Shown: positions 55,012 through 64,000 of the stretch, piece by piece
Position numbering within the stretch: the first letter of the stretch is position 1
Layout: every line of letters begins with the position of its first letter
NCBI RefSeq assembly: GCF_003285015.1
Contig: NZ_QMFB01000011.1
Coordinates: 186,001-250,000 of the forward strand
Direction: 5' to 3'
Source: Paenibacillus contaminans
GTDB lineage: Bacteria; Bacillota; Bacilli; Paenibacillales; NBRC-103111
Length of the DNA: 64,000 nucleotides
Notes under the pieces: generated by a model
The model's input: the letters and a program-made list of their open reading frames with translations, nothing else
Database searches by the model: none
What the model was told of the DNA's origin: nothing
Program-made: the position numbers and the translations under genes

Positions 55012-57348
55012 TTAGGAAGTCACATGCAGCTTTCTGAACTCTCCGGGCGTGATCCCTTCCACTCTTTTAAAAACCCGGATCAGCTGCTGAGCATTGTTGT
55101 ATCCGACCTCGCCAGCAATCTGCCCGATGTTGATATCGGTCTCCACGAGCAGCTCTTTTACCTTATCGATCCTGTATCGGGTAATATAATCGATGAAATT
55201 TTCACCGGACGCTTCTTTAAAAATCAAACTTAAGTAGGAAGTGTTGATCTGGAGCCGATCGGCCACCATTTGCAAGGATACATCGTCTCTATAGTGCTTT
55301 TGGATGAACCCGATGGCATCGGCGACAAGCTGCTGTTTGCGATGGCTTCGCATCCTGCTGAAGTAGTCGATAACGGTCTGAAGGACACTTTGTGCAAACC
55401 AGTCTTGCACGGACTTTTGCCCCTCCAGCGCCACGATTTCAACGAACGGACTTCGCGAGCCGAATATTTGGCGCAAGTCTTCCTCATAATCCTGAACCAA
55501 ACGGATCACCGTAACCAGGAGTTGGAAATAATACGTTCGCATGACATGGAGCGAAGCGTGCCGATCGACGAGATAAGCGCCGAAACGCTCCAACTGCCCG
55601 ACAGCCTCAGCCGCATCCACGGAACGGATCGCTTCGAGAATGAGCTTCTCTATATCTGCGGGATAATCCAGCATTTGCTGGGATAGCCGTTCGTTCGTCT
55701 GCCGAAAAGAAAGGACCTCATCTCCGGCTTTCACCCAATTTTGCCGCAGCAGGTTGACAGCTTCGTAATAGGAAGCAGAAATATCGCCAAAGCTGCCGAC
55801 GACACTTCCCATAGCGATGGTTATAGTCTGCTTAAGCAACCGCCCCACAGTCTTCCGGATCTCCTCCGCCGCTTCGAACAATTCCTTTTCCTTCACGGGT
55901 TTCGGCATATTCAGAATCATAATCACATTCCCCTGAATGATTACGGTCTCCGCCAGACAAACCGGTTTCATCAACTCGCCGGCGATATTGGCAACCGCGT
56001 AAAGAAATAGGTTCTCATCTTCCTTTCCAAAGGGAACATCCCCTTTCGGCGGGTCTATCTCCATCAGGAAAACCGAAAAATGAGCGTGCAAAAATAAATT
56101 GGCTCGATGATCATGCAGATGCACCAGCTTGTCCAAATCGGCCGAACGGTTAGCCAACGCGGAAAACAAATAATGGTCCTTCAATAAGGGCAAGTGCTCC
56201 TCCCATCGAACTCGGGCCTGCTGCATTTCCTCCAACAGATTCAAAATTCCCGTTTCAATTCGCGCCATATAATTTTGGATCAGGCTCTTGTATGGGGATG
56301 ACGCCGGTTGCGACGATTTGGACAATAGCCGAACGATCTGCAGCAGTCCGCTCTGGAAGCGGTTAAAACTGAAAATCGATACAACAAAAGCCATTACAGC
56401 CAACAATCCGGTTATCCCGATCACCATTTTCTTCAACCCGTTCACCTTCTGGTACAAAGCTTCCGTCGGGATAAGCGACGCATAAGTCCAACCGTTTTTG
56501 TTGGATACGGCAAAAGAAATATTGTATTTTTCCTGATCGATCTTGAATTCGCCCGAATGTCTACCCTCCGGCAGCTGCGCCAAGTAGTCGTAGATCCGTT
56601 CGTCTTCCGCCGTTGCGATACCGGACTGGGCTCCGCCTTGAACGATAAATTGGCCGGTCTCGCTGAAAATCAAAATACTCCCTTTTTCAACGAAAGGGGA
56701 ATTGCCGATCATACGACTTAAGTACTTCGTGTCCACATTCACAACCAAGGCGGCTTTTAATTCCGAATAAAACACAGGCAGCAGGGCGATATAGCTGATC
56801 CCCAGTCTGCTTCCCGTCGGAGTATCCGGCAGGGGCCTCGGGGCAATCCAGAAGCTTTGTTTGTACCTTTCCGCTTCTTTTTGGATCGCGGGCAGCCAAT
56901 TCGTATCATGAAAATAACCGTTGGACAAATCGGTGATCAGCTGGGAAGTCACCATAGTATCCTGCGTGGCATGGTAGTAATAAATCGAATCCATGGCGGG
57001 GAAGGACGATTGTAAAGCCAGCAAGTCATTTCTAAGCACATTCGCGGCTTGGATAGAACCAAGCGAAGGGCTCGCACCGATTTTACTGACATCGCTTACA
57101 TTGGATTGAATGGAAAATTGACCGGTCGTTTGCTCGATCTGGCTGACCAGCAATTCGACCTGTTCTTTAACTTGGGATAATGCGGAGTCGGACGATTGAT
57201 TGACTTCCGTCCGGACTATATCCAAACCCATGGTATATACGATCATGCCGAATCCTAACACGGGGAAAATCGATAAAACCAGCAGGATGATCAACATTTT
57301 TTGATTGATATAGTCGCGGTAGCCGCGCTGCTTCTTCATCCAGCTCAT
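55012..57348 (-). CDS. AraC-family regulator with extracellular sensor region, third cassette
   Basis: A 778-residue protein. ATG 57348 (MSWMKKQRGYRD) follows GGGGGAGAAC; the frame is open upstream to 57417 without need. First membrane segment about 20-40 (MLIILLVLSIFPVLGFGMIVY), extracellular sensor region to about 300, second membrane segment around 305-330 (MVIGITGLLAVMAFVVSIFSF), cytoplasmic linker, and C-terminal AraC domain (DDVSLQMVADRLQINTSYLS ... IAGEVGYNNAQQLIRVFKRV). It precedes the third importer operon on the same strand but has its own terminator. Repeats of ~140 bp flank it on both sides. Confidence 0.85.
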   Translation of the reverse strand: MSWMKKQRGYRDYINQKMLIILLVLSIFPVLGFGMIVYTMGLDIVRTEVNQSSDSALSQVKEQVELLVSQIEQTTGQFSIQSNVSDVSKIGASPSLGSIQAANVLRNDLLALQSSFPAMDSIYYYHATQDTMVTSQLITDLSNGYFHDTNWLPAIQKEAERYKQSFWIAPRPLPDTPTGSRLGISYIALLPVFYSELKAALVVNVDTKYLSRMIGNSPFVEKGSILIFSETGQFIVQGGAQSGIATAEDERIYDYLAQLPEGRHSGEFKIDQEKYNISFAVSNKNGWTYASLIPTEALYQKVNGLKKMVIGITGLLAVMAFVVSIFSFNRFQSGLLQIVRLLSKSSQPASSPYKSLIQNYMARIETGILNLLEEMQQARVRWEEHLPLLKDHYLFSALANRSADLDKLVHLHDHRANLFLHAHFSVFLMEIDPPKGDVPFGKEDENLFLYAVANIAGELMKPVCLAETVIIQGNVIMILNMPKPVKEKELFEAAEEIRKTVGRLLKQTITIAMGSVVGSFGDISASYYEAVNLLRQNWVKAGDEVLSFRQTNERLSQQMLDYPADIEKLILEAIRSVDAAEAVGQLERFGAYLVDRHASLHVMRTYYFQLLVTVIRLVQDYEEDLRQIFGSRSPFVEIVALEGQKSVQDWFAQSVLQTVIDYFSRMRSHRKQQLVADAIGFIQKHYRDDVSLQMVADRLQINTSYLSLIFKEASGENFIDYITRYRIDKVKELLVETDINIGQIAGEVGYNNAQQLIRVFKRVEGITPGEFRKLHVTS

Positions 57349-57655
57349 GTTGAGTTCTCCCCCGAATTTATTGTGTTTTTTATTATACGGGGACTGCAAT
57401 TCCATGTACATATTCATTTTTTTAGTGCGTCTAAAGCCGTTTTTTCTCCACTGCAGGTCCTTTAAGGATAGGCGCGTTTACCGAGAAGTCGAATAATCAG
57501 CGGAGGATATACTTTCCCCTGAAATAACGATATTTCATTCATCAGTGGTGCCGCGAAGTCTGAGATTCTTAAGAAAAACCGTCCGGAATGTTCGCCGAAC
57601 GGTCCTTTTATGTGCGTAGCATGACGTTTGTACGTGGGAGACAAATGGGGATAGG

Positions 57656-57791
57656 CCTGCTCGTCGCTCGCATGCGCCGGAGTCCGATTTTGCCCAATTG
57701 GAATCGAGTCCGGCTCCCTTTTCTCGCCCGCAGTCCGAAAAGTCCCACTTGCAGCGGCTATTTGGCTCGGCACACCGGTGAATCCGTTCTC
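57656..57791. repeat. AATCGAGT-type repeat, copy B
   Basis: Homologous to 54781-54920 and in the same orientation, so the pair brackets the AraC gene as direct repeats. The rest of the gap 57349-58112 shows a weak minus-strand hairpin near 57568-57605 and no gene. Confidence 0.75.
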
Positions 57792-58040
57792 CAAGCCGGC
57801 AAAATCGGACTCGAGCGTAAGGCGAACCTCGATTCCTTGCGCCAAGCGGGCTATTTCGGACTACAGCATGTTTAGGAGCCTTGCTCTGATGGTTCTAATC
57901 AGCCGCATCAAACTCCGCTGAGCGGAAGGGGAATAGAGCGAAAAAGAAGTCCGTCGTCTTCCGTAAAGGCACCGGACAAACAATCGGCTTGTAGCAATGT
58001 AGTGAACATTGGCTTTTAGAGGCGGCATCAGCTCCAGTGC

Positions 58041-58093
58041 AAAATAAAAAAAGCCGATCGAATCCAGACCACTGTCTGTTACTCGATCGGCTT
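58041..58093 (-). terminator. Terminator of the SLH/DUF4855 gene
   Basis: AAGCCGATCGA (58051-58061) pairs perfectly with TCGATCGGCTT (58083-58093); the minus strand then runs TTTTTATTTT. Confidence 0.88.
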
Positions 58094-58112
58094 TCTTATT
58101 TATCGTCTTCTC

Positions 58113-61100
58113 TTATTTGGACAAGAAATCCAGTACACGAATCAAGAACACGGCTGTTTCCGCACGGGTCGCTTGGTTAAGCGGGTTAAGCTTCCCGCCG
58201 GCGCCTTCAATCAACCCTTGCTCTACCATGCCGGCAAGGCTTTCCGAAGCATAGCCGGATATTTGATCCGCATCCGTAAAGTTGTCAAGCGCAGCGGAAT
58301 TGCCCCTTATTTCCGGAGCTCCGGCTGCCGCCAGCGCACGGGTGACCATCACGATCATATCCTGACGGGTAATCTCCGCCGCCGGAGCGAAGTTTTCTCC
58401 GTCGACGCCCGTGACGATGCCCAGCTTTTTGGCGATGGATACAGCTTCGTAATAATAGTCCTGCGGGTTGACGTCCGTGAACGAATCGCCCGCTTCCGCT
58501 TTTAAACCAAGCGCTCTGACCAGCATTAAGATAAAGTCCGCTCTCTTCACTTGATTCGCAGGGCTGAAGGCGGTGTCCGACGTACCGTTTACAATACCTT
58601 TAGCCGCTAGACGCTTGATCGCTTCTTCCGCCCAAGCATGCTCGCCAAGATCGTTAAATGGCGGAGCCGCTTGCTCATAAACGACAGCATAAGTACCCGG
58701 CTGATCGGCTTGGAACTGTATTTGTTTGTCTGCAGCCGAATATTTCGCGTTCGTGACTTTCGTTACCGTACCGTCGGCATTGATCATCACGATGCCAAGC
58801 TGCGAAGGCGTTTCACCATTGCCAAGCACATACGGAATGGCAACCGTTATCGGCTTGCCGTTCCGAACAGCCTTGCCGTCGATCTCCCCGGCAAGCTCAA
58901 CAACCGGTCTGCCGCCTACTTGGTCTTGAACCGCTTTACTCAAGTCCTTCGCGTCACGCTTGCCGACTTCAAAACGCAACGTCATGCCAAGCTCCGCAGA
59001 CTTCTCCAGCATTTGTCCGGATAGCAAGATCGTAGCATGCGGCGAAACGACCTCGATCACAAGATCCGCATGCCCGGACAAAAATTCCGCGGGAATATCA
59101 AGCGCGTATGCCGCAACGTCGCCATTCCCTTTTAGCTCAATAGACGCTTTTTTCTTGCCTTCTTGATCGGCTTTCGCTTTAGCGATCGCTTTGCTCATCT
59201 CTTCCACGCTTACAGCGCCGACTGCCAGCTTGTTATCGGCGTCGAGCTTCGTGCTTACGACTGCTTTGACCGATCCGTCCGCTTCAGGCTGGAACAGCTC
59301 AGGAGCTGTAACAACCGTTCCTCCGCCGTTGTTGGTTTGGCCGCTATTGCTTCCGTTTTGGCCGCCATTGCCGCCGTTTTCGCCACCATTGCCGCCGTTT
59401 TCGCCGCCATTGCCGCCGTTTTCGCCGCCATTACCTCCGGTTTCGCCGCCATTGCCGCCGTTTTCGCCGCCATTGCCGCCGTTTTCGCCGCCATTGCCGC
59501 CGTTTTCGCCGCCATTGCCGCCGTTTTCGCCGCCATTGCCGCCGTTTTCACCGCCGTTACCGCCGTTTTCGCCGCCATTGCCGCCTGGCTCACCGCCGTT
59601 GCCTCCCGGAGTCGGCTTCTTGTACTCGAACATGACTTTTTCCGGCTCGCTCATCTCATCGGTCGACACTTGAACCTCGTAAATTCCTTCAAGATCGCCT
59701 GCAAGCGTAAATTCCGTCTGGAAGTAGCTCGCCTCCGTCACGGTTGTGCTGCCTGTGTACGCGATTCCGCCTTGCGGATCGAGCACTTTTACATTCACGT
59801 CCGCCAGCTTGCCGTTCATAGCCAAGCCATGAATCGTCACGTTTTTGGTCGCCGCATCTACCGTCGCTTTCAGCCCGTCGATCGTTTTGACAGCCGCTTT
59901 GTTCGCCAGATTGTATACGCCGAATTCATAGAAGGAATAACCGTAGAACGTTTCTCTTTGGAGCCCCTGGAACTTGACGTACCTTGCCGTAACCGGCGCG
60001 AATCGAATCGTATTTTTGCCGTCTTGCGCATTGATGATTCCATCGTTTTCCGCGATCACGCTTCTCCAGGTTTGCTTGTCGTCGGAGACAAGCAGCTTAT
60101 AGGTCTTGGCGCGCGCGTATTCCCAGTCTATTCGGATCGTGTCCATTTCCGTCGCTTCGCCAAGATCGACTTGGAACCACGTATTGTCAACCGTATTGCT
60201 CGCCCAGCGCGTTGCAGGAAAACCGTCGACAGCCTTGGCCGGCGCCAAGCTCGCGTTTTCCGCCGAAGAAGCTTCAGCCGGCTTGTCTTGAGCCAAGCTT
60301 CCGATCAGATAATACACGCCTTCTTTCAGCGTATTGTAGGCTCCGTCCGCAACGCCCTGCTCGTTCTTAAGACGATCCAGCGCTGCATTGAAGCCTTTGA
60401 TATACTTCGCAGCTTCAGCCGAATCCGCCCCTTCGAAACGCTTCATCATCTCCAAATAAGCGCTCAGAGCACGGGCTCCGTCAGCATTCGTAATTTGATT
60501 GCCCGCCTTGAAGTCCTCAACCAGCTTAAGCATGCTCGCTGCGTTCATGCCCGCTTCGATCACGTAACTGGTCGTCTGCGTTTTGCCTGACGCTGCCGTA
60601 ATGCTCAGCTCATGCTTGCCCGCTTTGCCCGCAAGGTCGATTACCGTCCCTGCCGTGTACGGCTTGCCGTCGAATTTGGCGGTTACTTGCGTGAGACCGC
60701 TTCCATCGTCGTTTTTGATCGCCCATGTAAATTGAACCTTCTCCGTATCCGGTACAACGACGACGTTCGGCATCGCCTGTCCGTTCATTTGGACTTCCAC
60801 TTCGGGCGGAGCCGCATTATTGATTTGATAAGTGCCGTTTACAAATTGGTACAGCCAATCGTACAAAACGCGCGTTGCAGGAACCGTGCTTACCGCCGAA
60901 TCATAAACCGCATTATTTCCTTGATAATAGGCTTTGAAGCTGTTCCGTATCAGACCCGTTTCAACGCCGCTGTTCAAATAGTCGACAAACCGTTCGCGGA
61001 AAACGCCATCCTTCACCATACGATCGTCAAATTCCAGCTCCAGCGACATGCCGTACTGCTTGGCAATATCGGCGGCGTCTTCAAGCCGATCGTAACCCAT

Positions 61101-62471
61101 CTCTTCGAAGAAATAGTTAGGCTGGAACGTTGCGGCATCAATGCCTACATCCTTCCACATATACGATTTGTAAGCAAGAGAATGCGGAATCCAAAACATT
61201 TTCAAATTCGCGTCGTGAACGATATCGCTGGCTGCTTTCACTGTAGCGGGTCCTGTAGGGGACGTGCTGATTTGCTCCTCCAGCCAGTACATGCCGACAA
61301 GCTCAAGGTTGGAGTAATTTTTGGCCGTCCATTTTTGCTGTGCCTGATCGACATACCATTGGATCGCCTTGGCTCTGTTCTCGACCGCCTTCTCGGCTCC
61401 GATCGAATTCCGGAAGTCCTCGGATACGCCGTCGCCGTCGACATCGCCGAAGTCGGCCATATACTCGCCCGGGTCGGGAATCATCAGAACGACTTTCGTT
61501 TTATGCTCCGGCTGGTTCAGCTTTGCGCCGACTTCGGCCGTCGCGGCGTTCAAATGATCCATGTCGCCGTCGTGTTTAAACGTCTTGTCCAAATACCAGC
61601 TCCAGTCGTTTTTGTTGGCGCTTCCATTAAACCCGATGCCTGCGGGCGTGTTTAATCCCAAATACAGAACGCCGTCAAACAGCCAATCGACCGGCTCGCC
61701 TGATTTGTCCACGTAGCTGATGTTCGGGATGATGCGCTCCTTGTTCCAATCGCCTTTTCCTTCCGCATAGTGGCCGTTATAGAGCAAGCCGAGATTGCGG
61801 ATTCCGCCCGTAGCTTCGCCCGCCTGGAGGAAACCGACCGGATCGGCGGGAACCGTTTCCGCACCGGCAAGCTTGCCGTCCGCCCCCATAATCTCGATCT
61901 CGTCAATGAGCGTCCACGCTCTTGTGTGCATCGAGAAGGTCACTTTCACATAGCGGGCATACGCCATCTCCGCGCCGGGTTTGCTTTTGATGCCGTCCCT
62001 GCTTCCGTCCCACGAATACGTTTCGTCTCTTGGCGGCCCGTCTCCCCACAGCAGCTGCGTTGCATTGTGTGAAAGCGTTCCCCAATTTACGTTGTCGTCG
62101 GAGACGTACATGGAAACCGTCAAGGGGACTAACGCTTCATTCGTAGGCCAATCCTGCAAAAACCGCGCTTTAATTTGCGAAATCGACTTCGGCTCGCCCA
62201 GGTCGAACGTTACCTCACGGGTCTTTTTCTTCAAATGTCCTACCCATGCCGGATCCGACATATTCAGCTCGCCCCGCAGTCCGTCCGTCAGCTTCCTGCT
62301 GCCGTCAGGACGGCTTGCCTCAGGCTGCTCCGACCATTGATAGTCCAGCCCCAGCGCAAGATTCCGTATCGAAGGCTGCCCTGCCTCCGCCCCCGCTTGC
62401 ACTGCCGGTACCGCCGACAGCAGCATGGCCGATATAACGGTTACGGCTGCCCATTTCTTTTTTATTTTCAT
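58113..62471 (-). CDS. SLH-anchored surface protein with DUF4855 and F5/8-type C domains
   Basis: A 1452-residue exported protein; ATG 62471 follows GGAAAGGGAG and gives a signal peptide ending near AVQAGAEA. Order: discoidin/F5/8 type C module (about 40-200, LDYQWSEQPEASRPDGSRKL), DUF4855 region (about 205-520, IRNLGLLYNGHY, DWLFDGVLYLGLN), an Ig-like and helical spacer, a second F5/8 type C module (about 745-885, ATRWASNTVDNTWFQVDLG), a GGNGGEN repeat of about twelve 7-residue units, a beta-rich region, and three SLH repeats (about 1270-1452). It is held on the wall through the SLH repeats. DUF4855 occurs in surface proteins thought to handle glycans; activity unknown. It is a single-gene unit. 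Confidence 0.82.
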   Translation of the reverse strand: MKIKKKWAAVTVISAMLLSAVPAVQAGAEAGQPSIRNLALGLDYQWSEQPEASRPDGSRKLTDGLRGELNMSDPAWVGHLKKKTREVTFDLGEPKSISQIKARFLQDWPTNEALVPLTVSMYVSDDNVNWGTLSHNATQLLWGDGPPRDETYSWDGSRDGIKSKPGAEMAYARYVKVTFSMHTRAWTLIDEIEIMGADGKLAGAETVPADPVGFLQAGEATGGIRNLGLLYNGHYAEGKGDWNKERIIPNISYVDKSGEPVDWLFDGVLYLGLNTPAGIGFNGSANKNDWSWYLDKTFKHDGDMDHLNAATAEVGAKLNQPEHKTKVVLMIPDPGEYMADFGDVDGDGVSEDFRNSIGAEKAVENRAKAIQWYVDQAQQKWTAKNYSNLELVGMYWLEEQISTSPTGPATVKAASDIVHDANLKMFWIPHSLAYKSYMWKDVGIDAATFQPNYFFEEMGYDRLEDAADIAKQYGMSLELEFDDRMVKDGVFRERFVDYLNSGVETGLIRNSFKAYYQGNNAVYDSAVSTVPATRVLYDWLYQFVNGTYQINNAAPPEVEVQMNGQAMPNVVVVPDTEKVQFTWAIKNDDGSGLTQVTAKFDGKPYTAGTVIDLAGKAGKHELSITAASGKTQTTSYVIEAGMNAASMLKLVEDFKAGNQITNADGARALSAYLEMMKRFEGADSAEAAKYIKGFNAALDRLKNEQGVADGAYNTLKEGVYYLIGSLAQDKPAEASSAENASLAPAKAVDGFPATRWASNTVDNTWFQVDLGEATEMDTIRIDWEYARAKTYKLLVSDDKQTWRSVIAENDGIINAQDGKNTIRFAPVTARYVKFQGLQRETFYGYSFYEFGVYNLANKAAVKTIDGLKATVDAATKNVTIHGLAMNGKLADVNVKVLDPQGGIAYTGSTTVTEASYFQTEFTLAGDLEGIYEVQVSTDEMSEPEKVMFEYKKPTPGGNGGEPGGNGGENGGNGGENGGNGGENGGNGGENGGNGGENGGNGGENGGNGGETGGNGGENGGNGGENGGNGGENGGNGGQNGSNSGQTNNGGGTVVTAPELFQPEADGSVKAVVSTKLDADNKLAVGAVSVEEMSKAIAKAKADQEGKKKASIELKGNGDVAAYALDIPAEFLSGHADLVIEVVSPHATILLSGQMLEKSAELGMTLRFEVGKRDAKDLSKAVQDQVGGRPVVELAGEIDGKAVRNGKPITVAIPYVLGNGETPSQLGIVMINADGTVTKVTNAKYSAADKQIQFQADQPGTYAVVYEQAAPPFNDLGEHAWAEEAIKRLAAKGIVNGTSDTAFSPANQVKRADFILMLVRALGLKAEAGDSFTDVNPQDYYYEAVSIAKKLGIVTGVDGENFAPAAEITRQDMIVMVTRALAAAGAPEIRGNSAALDNFTDADQISGYASESLAGMVEQGLIEGAGGKLNPLNQATRAETAVFLIRVLDFLSK
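59361..59612 (-). repeat. 21-bp tandem repeat coding for GGNGGEN units
   Basis: About twelve 21-bp units inside the SLH gene encode GGNGGEN, with variants ending EP, ET and QN. The units are nearly identical in DNA, so copy number is likely unstable. The product is a flexible spacer lifting the domains off the wall. Confidence 0.85.
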
Positions 62472-62795
62472 ACGCGCTAGCTCCCTTTCCATGGTTGAGT
62501 AAAGAATCTGCCCTGCCTCGCTTCAACTTGCGCCGACCCGCTTCCTCCTTTCCGCGACACTCGGCAGAAGCTTATGCAGTATCCGTACTATTACATTAAG
62601 AAACTTGCCGCGCGAAGCAAAGAGACTAGTTATTACATTGCGTATACTTTTGTTTACCTTACCTTTTGAAGCGAACATGCGAATTAAGGCTGAAAAACAG
62701 GTCTCGCCTGCCTATGCCGGCTATTTTGCGGTGAATAAAAGTACCGATAACGGGAAATTTAACCATATCAACTAGGTCAGGAGGGAAAACCGCTC
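62472..62795. other. Intergenic region between SLH gene and small plus-strand genes
   Basis: Divergent 324-base AT-rich region that must hold promoters for both sides. The string TTACATT occurs twice (near 62592 and 62634). No confident promoter pair or gene seen. Confidence 0.35.
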
Positions 62796-62966
62796 ATGAA
62801 TGAAAACCCGTATTTTGCCACAGCCGACGCCCGGAGAGAAGAACAAGAACAAAGCGATAAAGCCGAGCAAGCAGGATCGTACCCGCAAGGGAAGAAAACG
62901 GATGTTATGATCCAAGCCGAAAGCGCGGAAACGGTATTGGATAACGGCGACGTTACGGTTTTTTAA
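62796..62966 (+). CDS. Small acidic hypothetical protein (56 aa)
   Basis: ATG 62796 is preceded by TCAGGAGGGAAAAC, a strong ribosome site. The product starts MNENPYFATADARREEQEQS and is rich in Glu, Asp and Gln, with no membrane segment or known motif. Function not recognised; the strong SD is the main support. It is followed 145 bases later by another small gene. Confidence 0.6.
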   Translation: MNENPYFATADARREEQEQSDKAEQAGSYPQGKKTDVMIQAESAETVLDNGDVTVF

Positions 62967-63110
62967 AATCCCGCAAGGATCGGCCGTCAGGATGGCTAAC
63001 TTTAAAGCGATTATCCAAATGAATTCTTTAAGACGAATTGGGACATCCTATATTTTGGGAAATTGCTGAACACCAGCATCGATTCCAATTACAAACAAGG
63101 AGTGAGACGG

Positions 63111-63356
63111 ATGGCAAATAACAATGATCGCAACCGCAATAACAATGCCGCTGATCGTGACACGGGCAACATGGCTGACGTTGATACGGGGGAAGCTGTA
63201 GGAACGGTGGGCGGCGGCGTAGCCGGCGCTGTCGTAGGCTCCGCTTTGGGGCCTCTCGGCACCGTTGCGGGCGGAATCGTAGGCGCAGCTTTGGGCAACA
63301 AAATGGGCGAAGGCGTGACGGATAACGACAACGATGCCGACGATCAAACGAAGTAA
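63111..63356 (+). CDS. Small glycine-zipper protein
   Basis: An 81-residue protein from ATG 63111 after AAGGAGTGAG; an earlier in-frame ATG at 63063 has no SD. The ends are very polar (MANNNDRNRNNN and DNDNDADDQTK). The middle is a glycine-zipper hydrophobic stretch (GTVGGGVAGAVVGSALGPLG, then GGIVGAALG) that could insert in or associate with a membrane. Such proteins are common small stress or envelope proteins in bacilli, but no function is assigned here. Confidence 0.7.
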   Translation: MANNNDRNRNNNAADRDTGNMADVDTGEAVGTVGGGVAGAVVGSALGPLGTVAGGIVGAALGNKMGEGVTDNDNDADDQTK

Positions 63357-63424
63357 CCGGCCGGTACGCCATCAAGCATAGTGCGAGATTACCGGTGGCG
63401 TTAGATATACTTACGGAAAGCAAA

Positions 63425-63460
63425 GAAGGCGCAGGGGAAACCTTGTGCTTTTCTTTTTTG
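63425..63460 (+). terminator. Probable terminator after glycine-zipper gene
   Basis: AAGGCGCAGG and CCTTGTGCTT form an imperfect stem followed by TTCTTTTTT. Confidence 0.5.
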
Positions 63461-63564
63461 GCTTGCTCCAAATGCCATATAGTTCGAACCTATCGCCATA
63501 AACCCAAACAAGTAAGATTCGTTCTCATACTATAGTTAAAGGCATACCTGCGGGAGGATTAACG

Positions 63565-63822
63565 ATGGCCCCATCCCCGAAAAACAAGTCGTCCGCAAGC
63601 AAAAAGGATAACCAATCGGGTAAAAACCCGTCCATTCCAGAATTGCTGCAAAGCAATAATATGGAAATTGTCGTGGCCTTCCTGCTATTGACTGGAATTC
63701 TGAGAGTCGAAAACGTTCAATTTTTTAGGGGCTCCAGAATGGGCGTTAATTTGTCCGGCGAGTATGGCAGCTTTAATAATGATCATTCGAAGGACGACGA
63801 CTCCCCGCTAATCAGGAGCTAA
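63565..63822 (+). CDS. Hypothetical protein (85 aa) with one hydrophobic segment
   Basis: ATG 63565 follows GGGAGGATTAACG, a good ribosome site. The N-terminal 30 residues are Lys/Ser/Pro-rich and polar; residues about 34-46 (EIVVAFLLLTGIL) are hydrophobic but short for a full membrane span; the C-terminus is polar and acidic. No family recognised. The strong SD and neighbouring small genes support it as real. Confidence 0.6.
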   Translation: MAPSPKNKSSASKKDNQSGKNPSIPELLQSNNMEIVVAFLLLTGILRVENVQFFRGSRMGVNLSGEYGSFNNDHSKDDDSPLIRS

Positions 63823-63975
63823 TAAGAATACGGCAAATAATGCGTCGTTTTTGACAAAGCTTTATCGCTCCGTTCCCTGTTATGATAGTGAATAAAACGG
63901 CATATCGTACCAGCCGACGGCTGCTCATAAAACCAGCTGTAGTTCTGAAACGTCCTATCATAGGGGGAACTGATA

Positions 63976-64000
63976 TTGGAATGGGCACTGACGTTCGGGG
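63976..64000 (+). CDS. Start of an unidentified gene cut by the window edge
   Basis: TTG 63976 lies eight bases after AGGGGG and opens a frame reading MEWALTFG before the window ends. Only eight codons are visible, so nothing can be said of its product. Confidence 0.35.

Noticed and set aside
59163..60590. Plus-strand frame with Ala/Pro-rich repeats
   Set aside because: A product of the 21-bp tandem repeat read on the wrong strand; the minus frame encodes the SLH protein.

Overview
The window looks like the chromosome of a Paenibacillus-type Firmicute. It has purine-rich Shine-Dalgarno sites, moderately high GC, secreted proteins with C-terminal SLH repeats, several lipoprotein/LplB/LplC sugar transporter cassettes without their own ATPase, and membrane-bound AraC regulators with large extracellular sensor regions. 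No rRNA, tRNA, CRISPR array or complete insertion sequence was seen.

Layout. (1) 1-6771, minus strand: the start of a type 3 BREX phage-defence operon, brxF-brxC-pglX, which runs off the left edge; its BrxF has no recognisable Walker A motif. (2) 6996-18863, plus: an AraC/sensor regulator, a solute-binding lipoprotein, two permeases and a very large secreted heparinase II/III-like protein. (3) 19054-20219: a repeat element, mazEF and a terminator. (4) 20288-25792, minus: an S-layer-anchored multidomain protein with a GH18-like active-site motif. (5) 26308-32290: a second transporter cassette with a divergent AraC regulator. (6) 32749-38432, all minus: ribulokinase, a glycerophosphodiesterase-like protein, a TarJ-like dehydrogenase and a DeoR regulator, which together suggest pentose/pentitol-phosphate scavenging. 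(7) 39389-42392: a MerR/SDR divergent pair, an MgtC-family membrane protein with a structured leader, and an SGNH hydrolase. (8) 42711-57348, minus: a third regulator/transporter cassette followed by a beta-helix protein, an unrecognised probable toroid protein and a ceramidase-fold protein, apparently a polysaccharide or glycoconjugate utilisation locus. (9) 58113-62471, minus: an SLH-anchored DUF4855/discoidin protein, then small plus-strand genes.

The three cassettes share one design. An AraC-type sensor probably detects a sugar ligand outside the cell, the lipoprotein and two permeases import oligosaccharide, and secreted enzymes release it. The ATPase must come from elsewhere in the genome.

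The intergenic DNA is unusually structured. There are three copies of a modular 250-375 bp element built around GTGAGGCAAAC motifs, two copies of an element ending in GGGCGTGTCTGA inverted repeats, a pair of ~140 bp repeats flanking one AraC gene, and two long palindromes. The repeat families and the MgtC leader are the best candidates for something undescribed.
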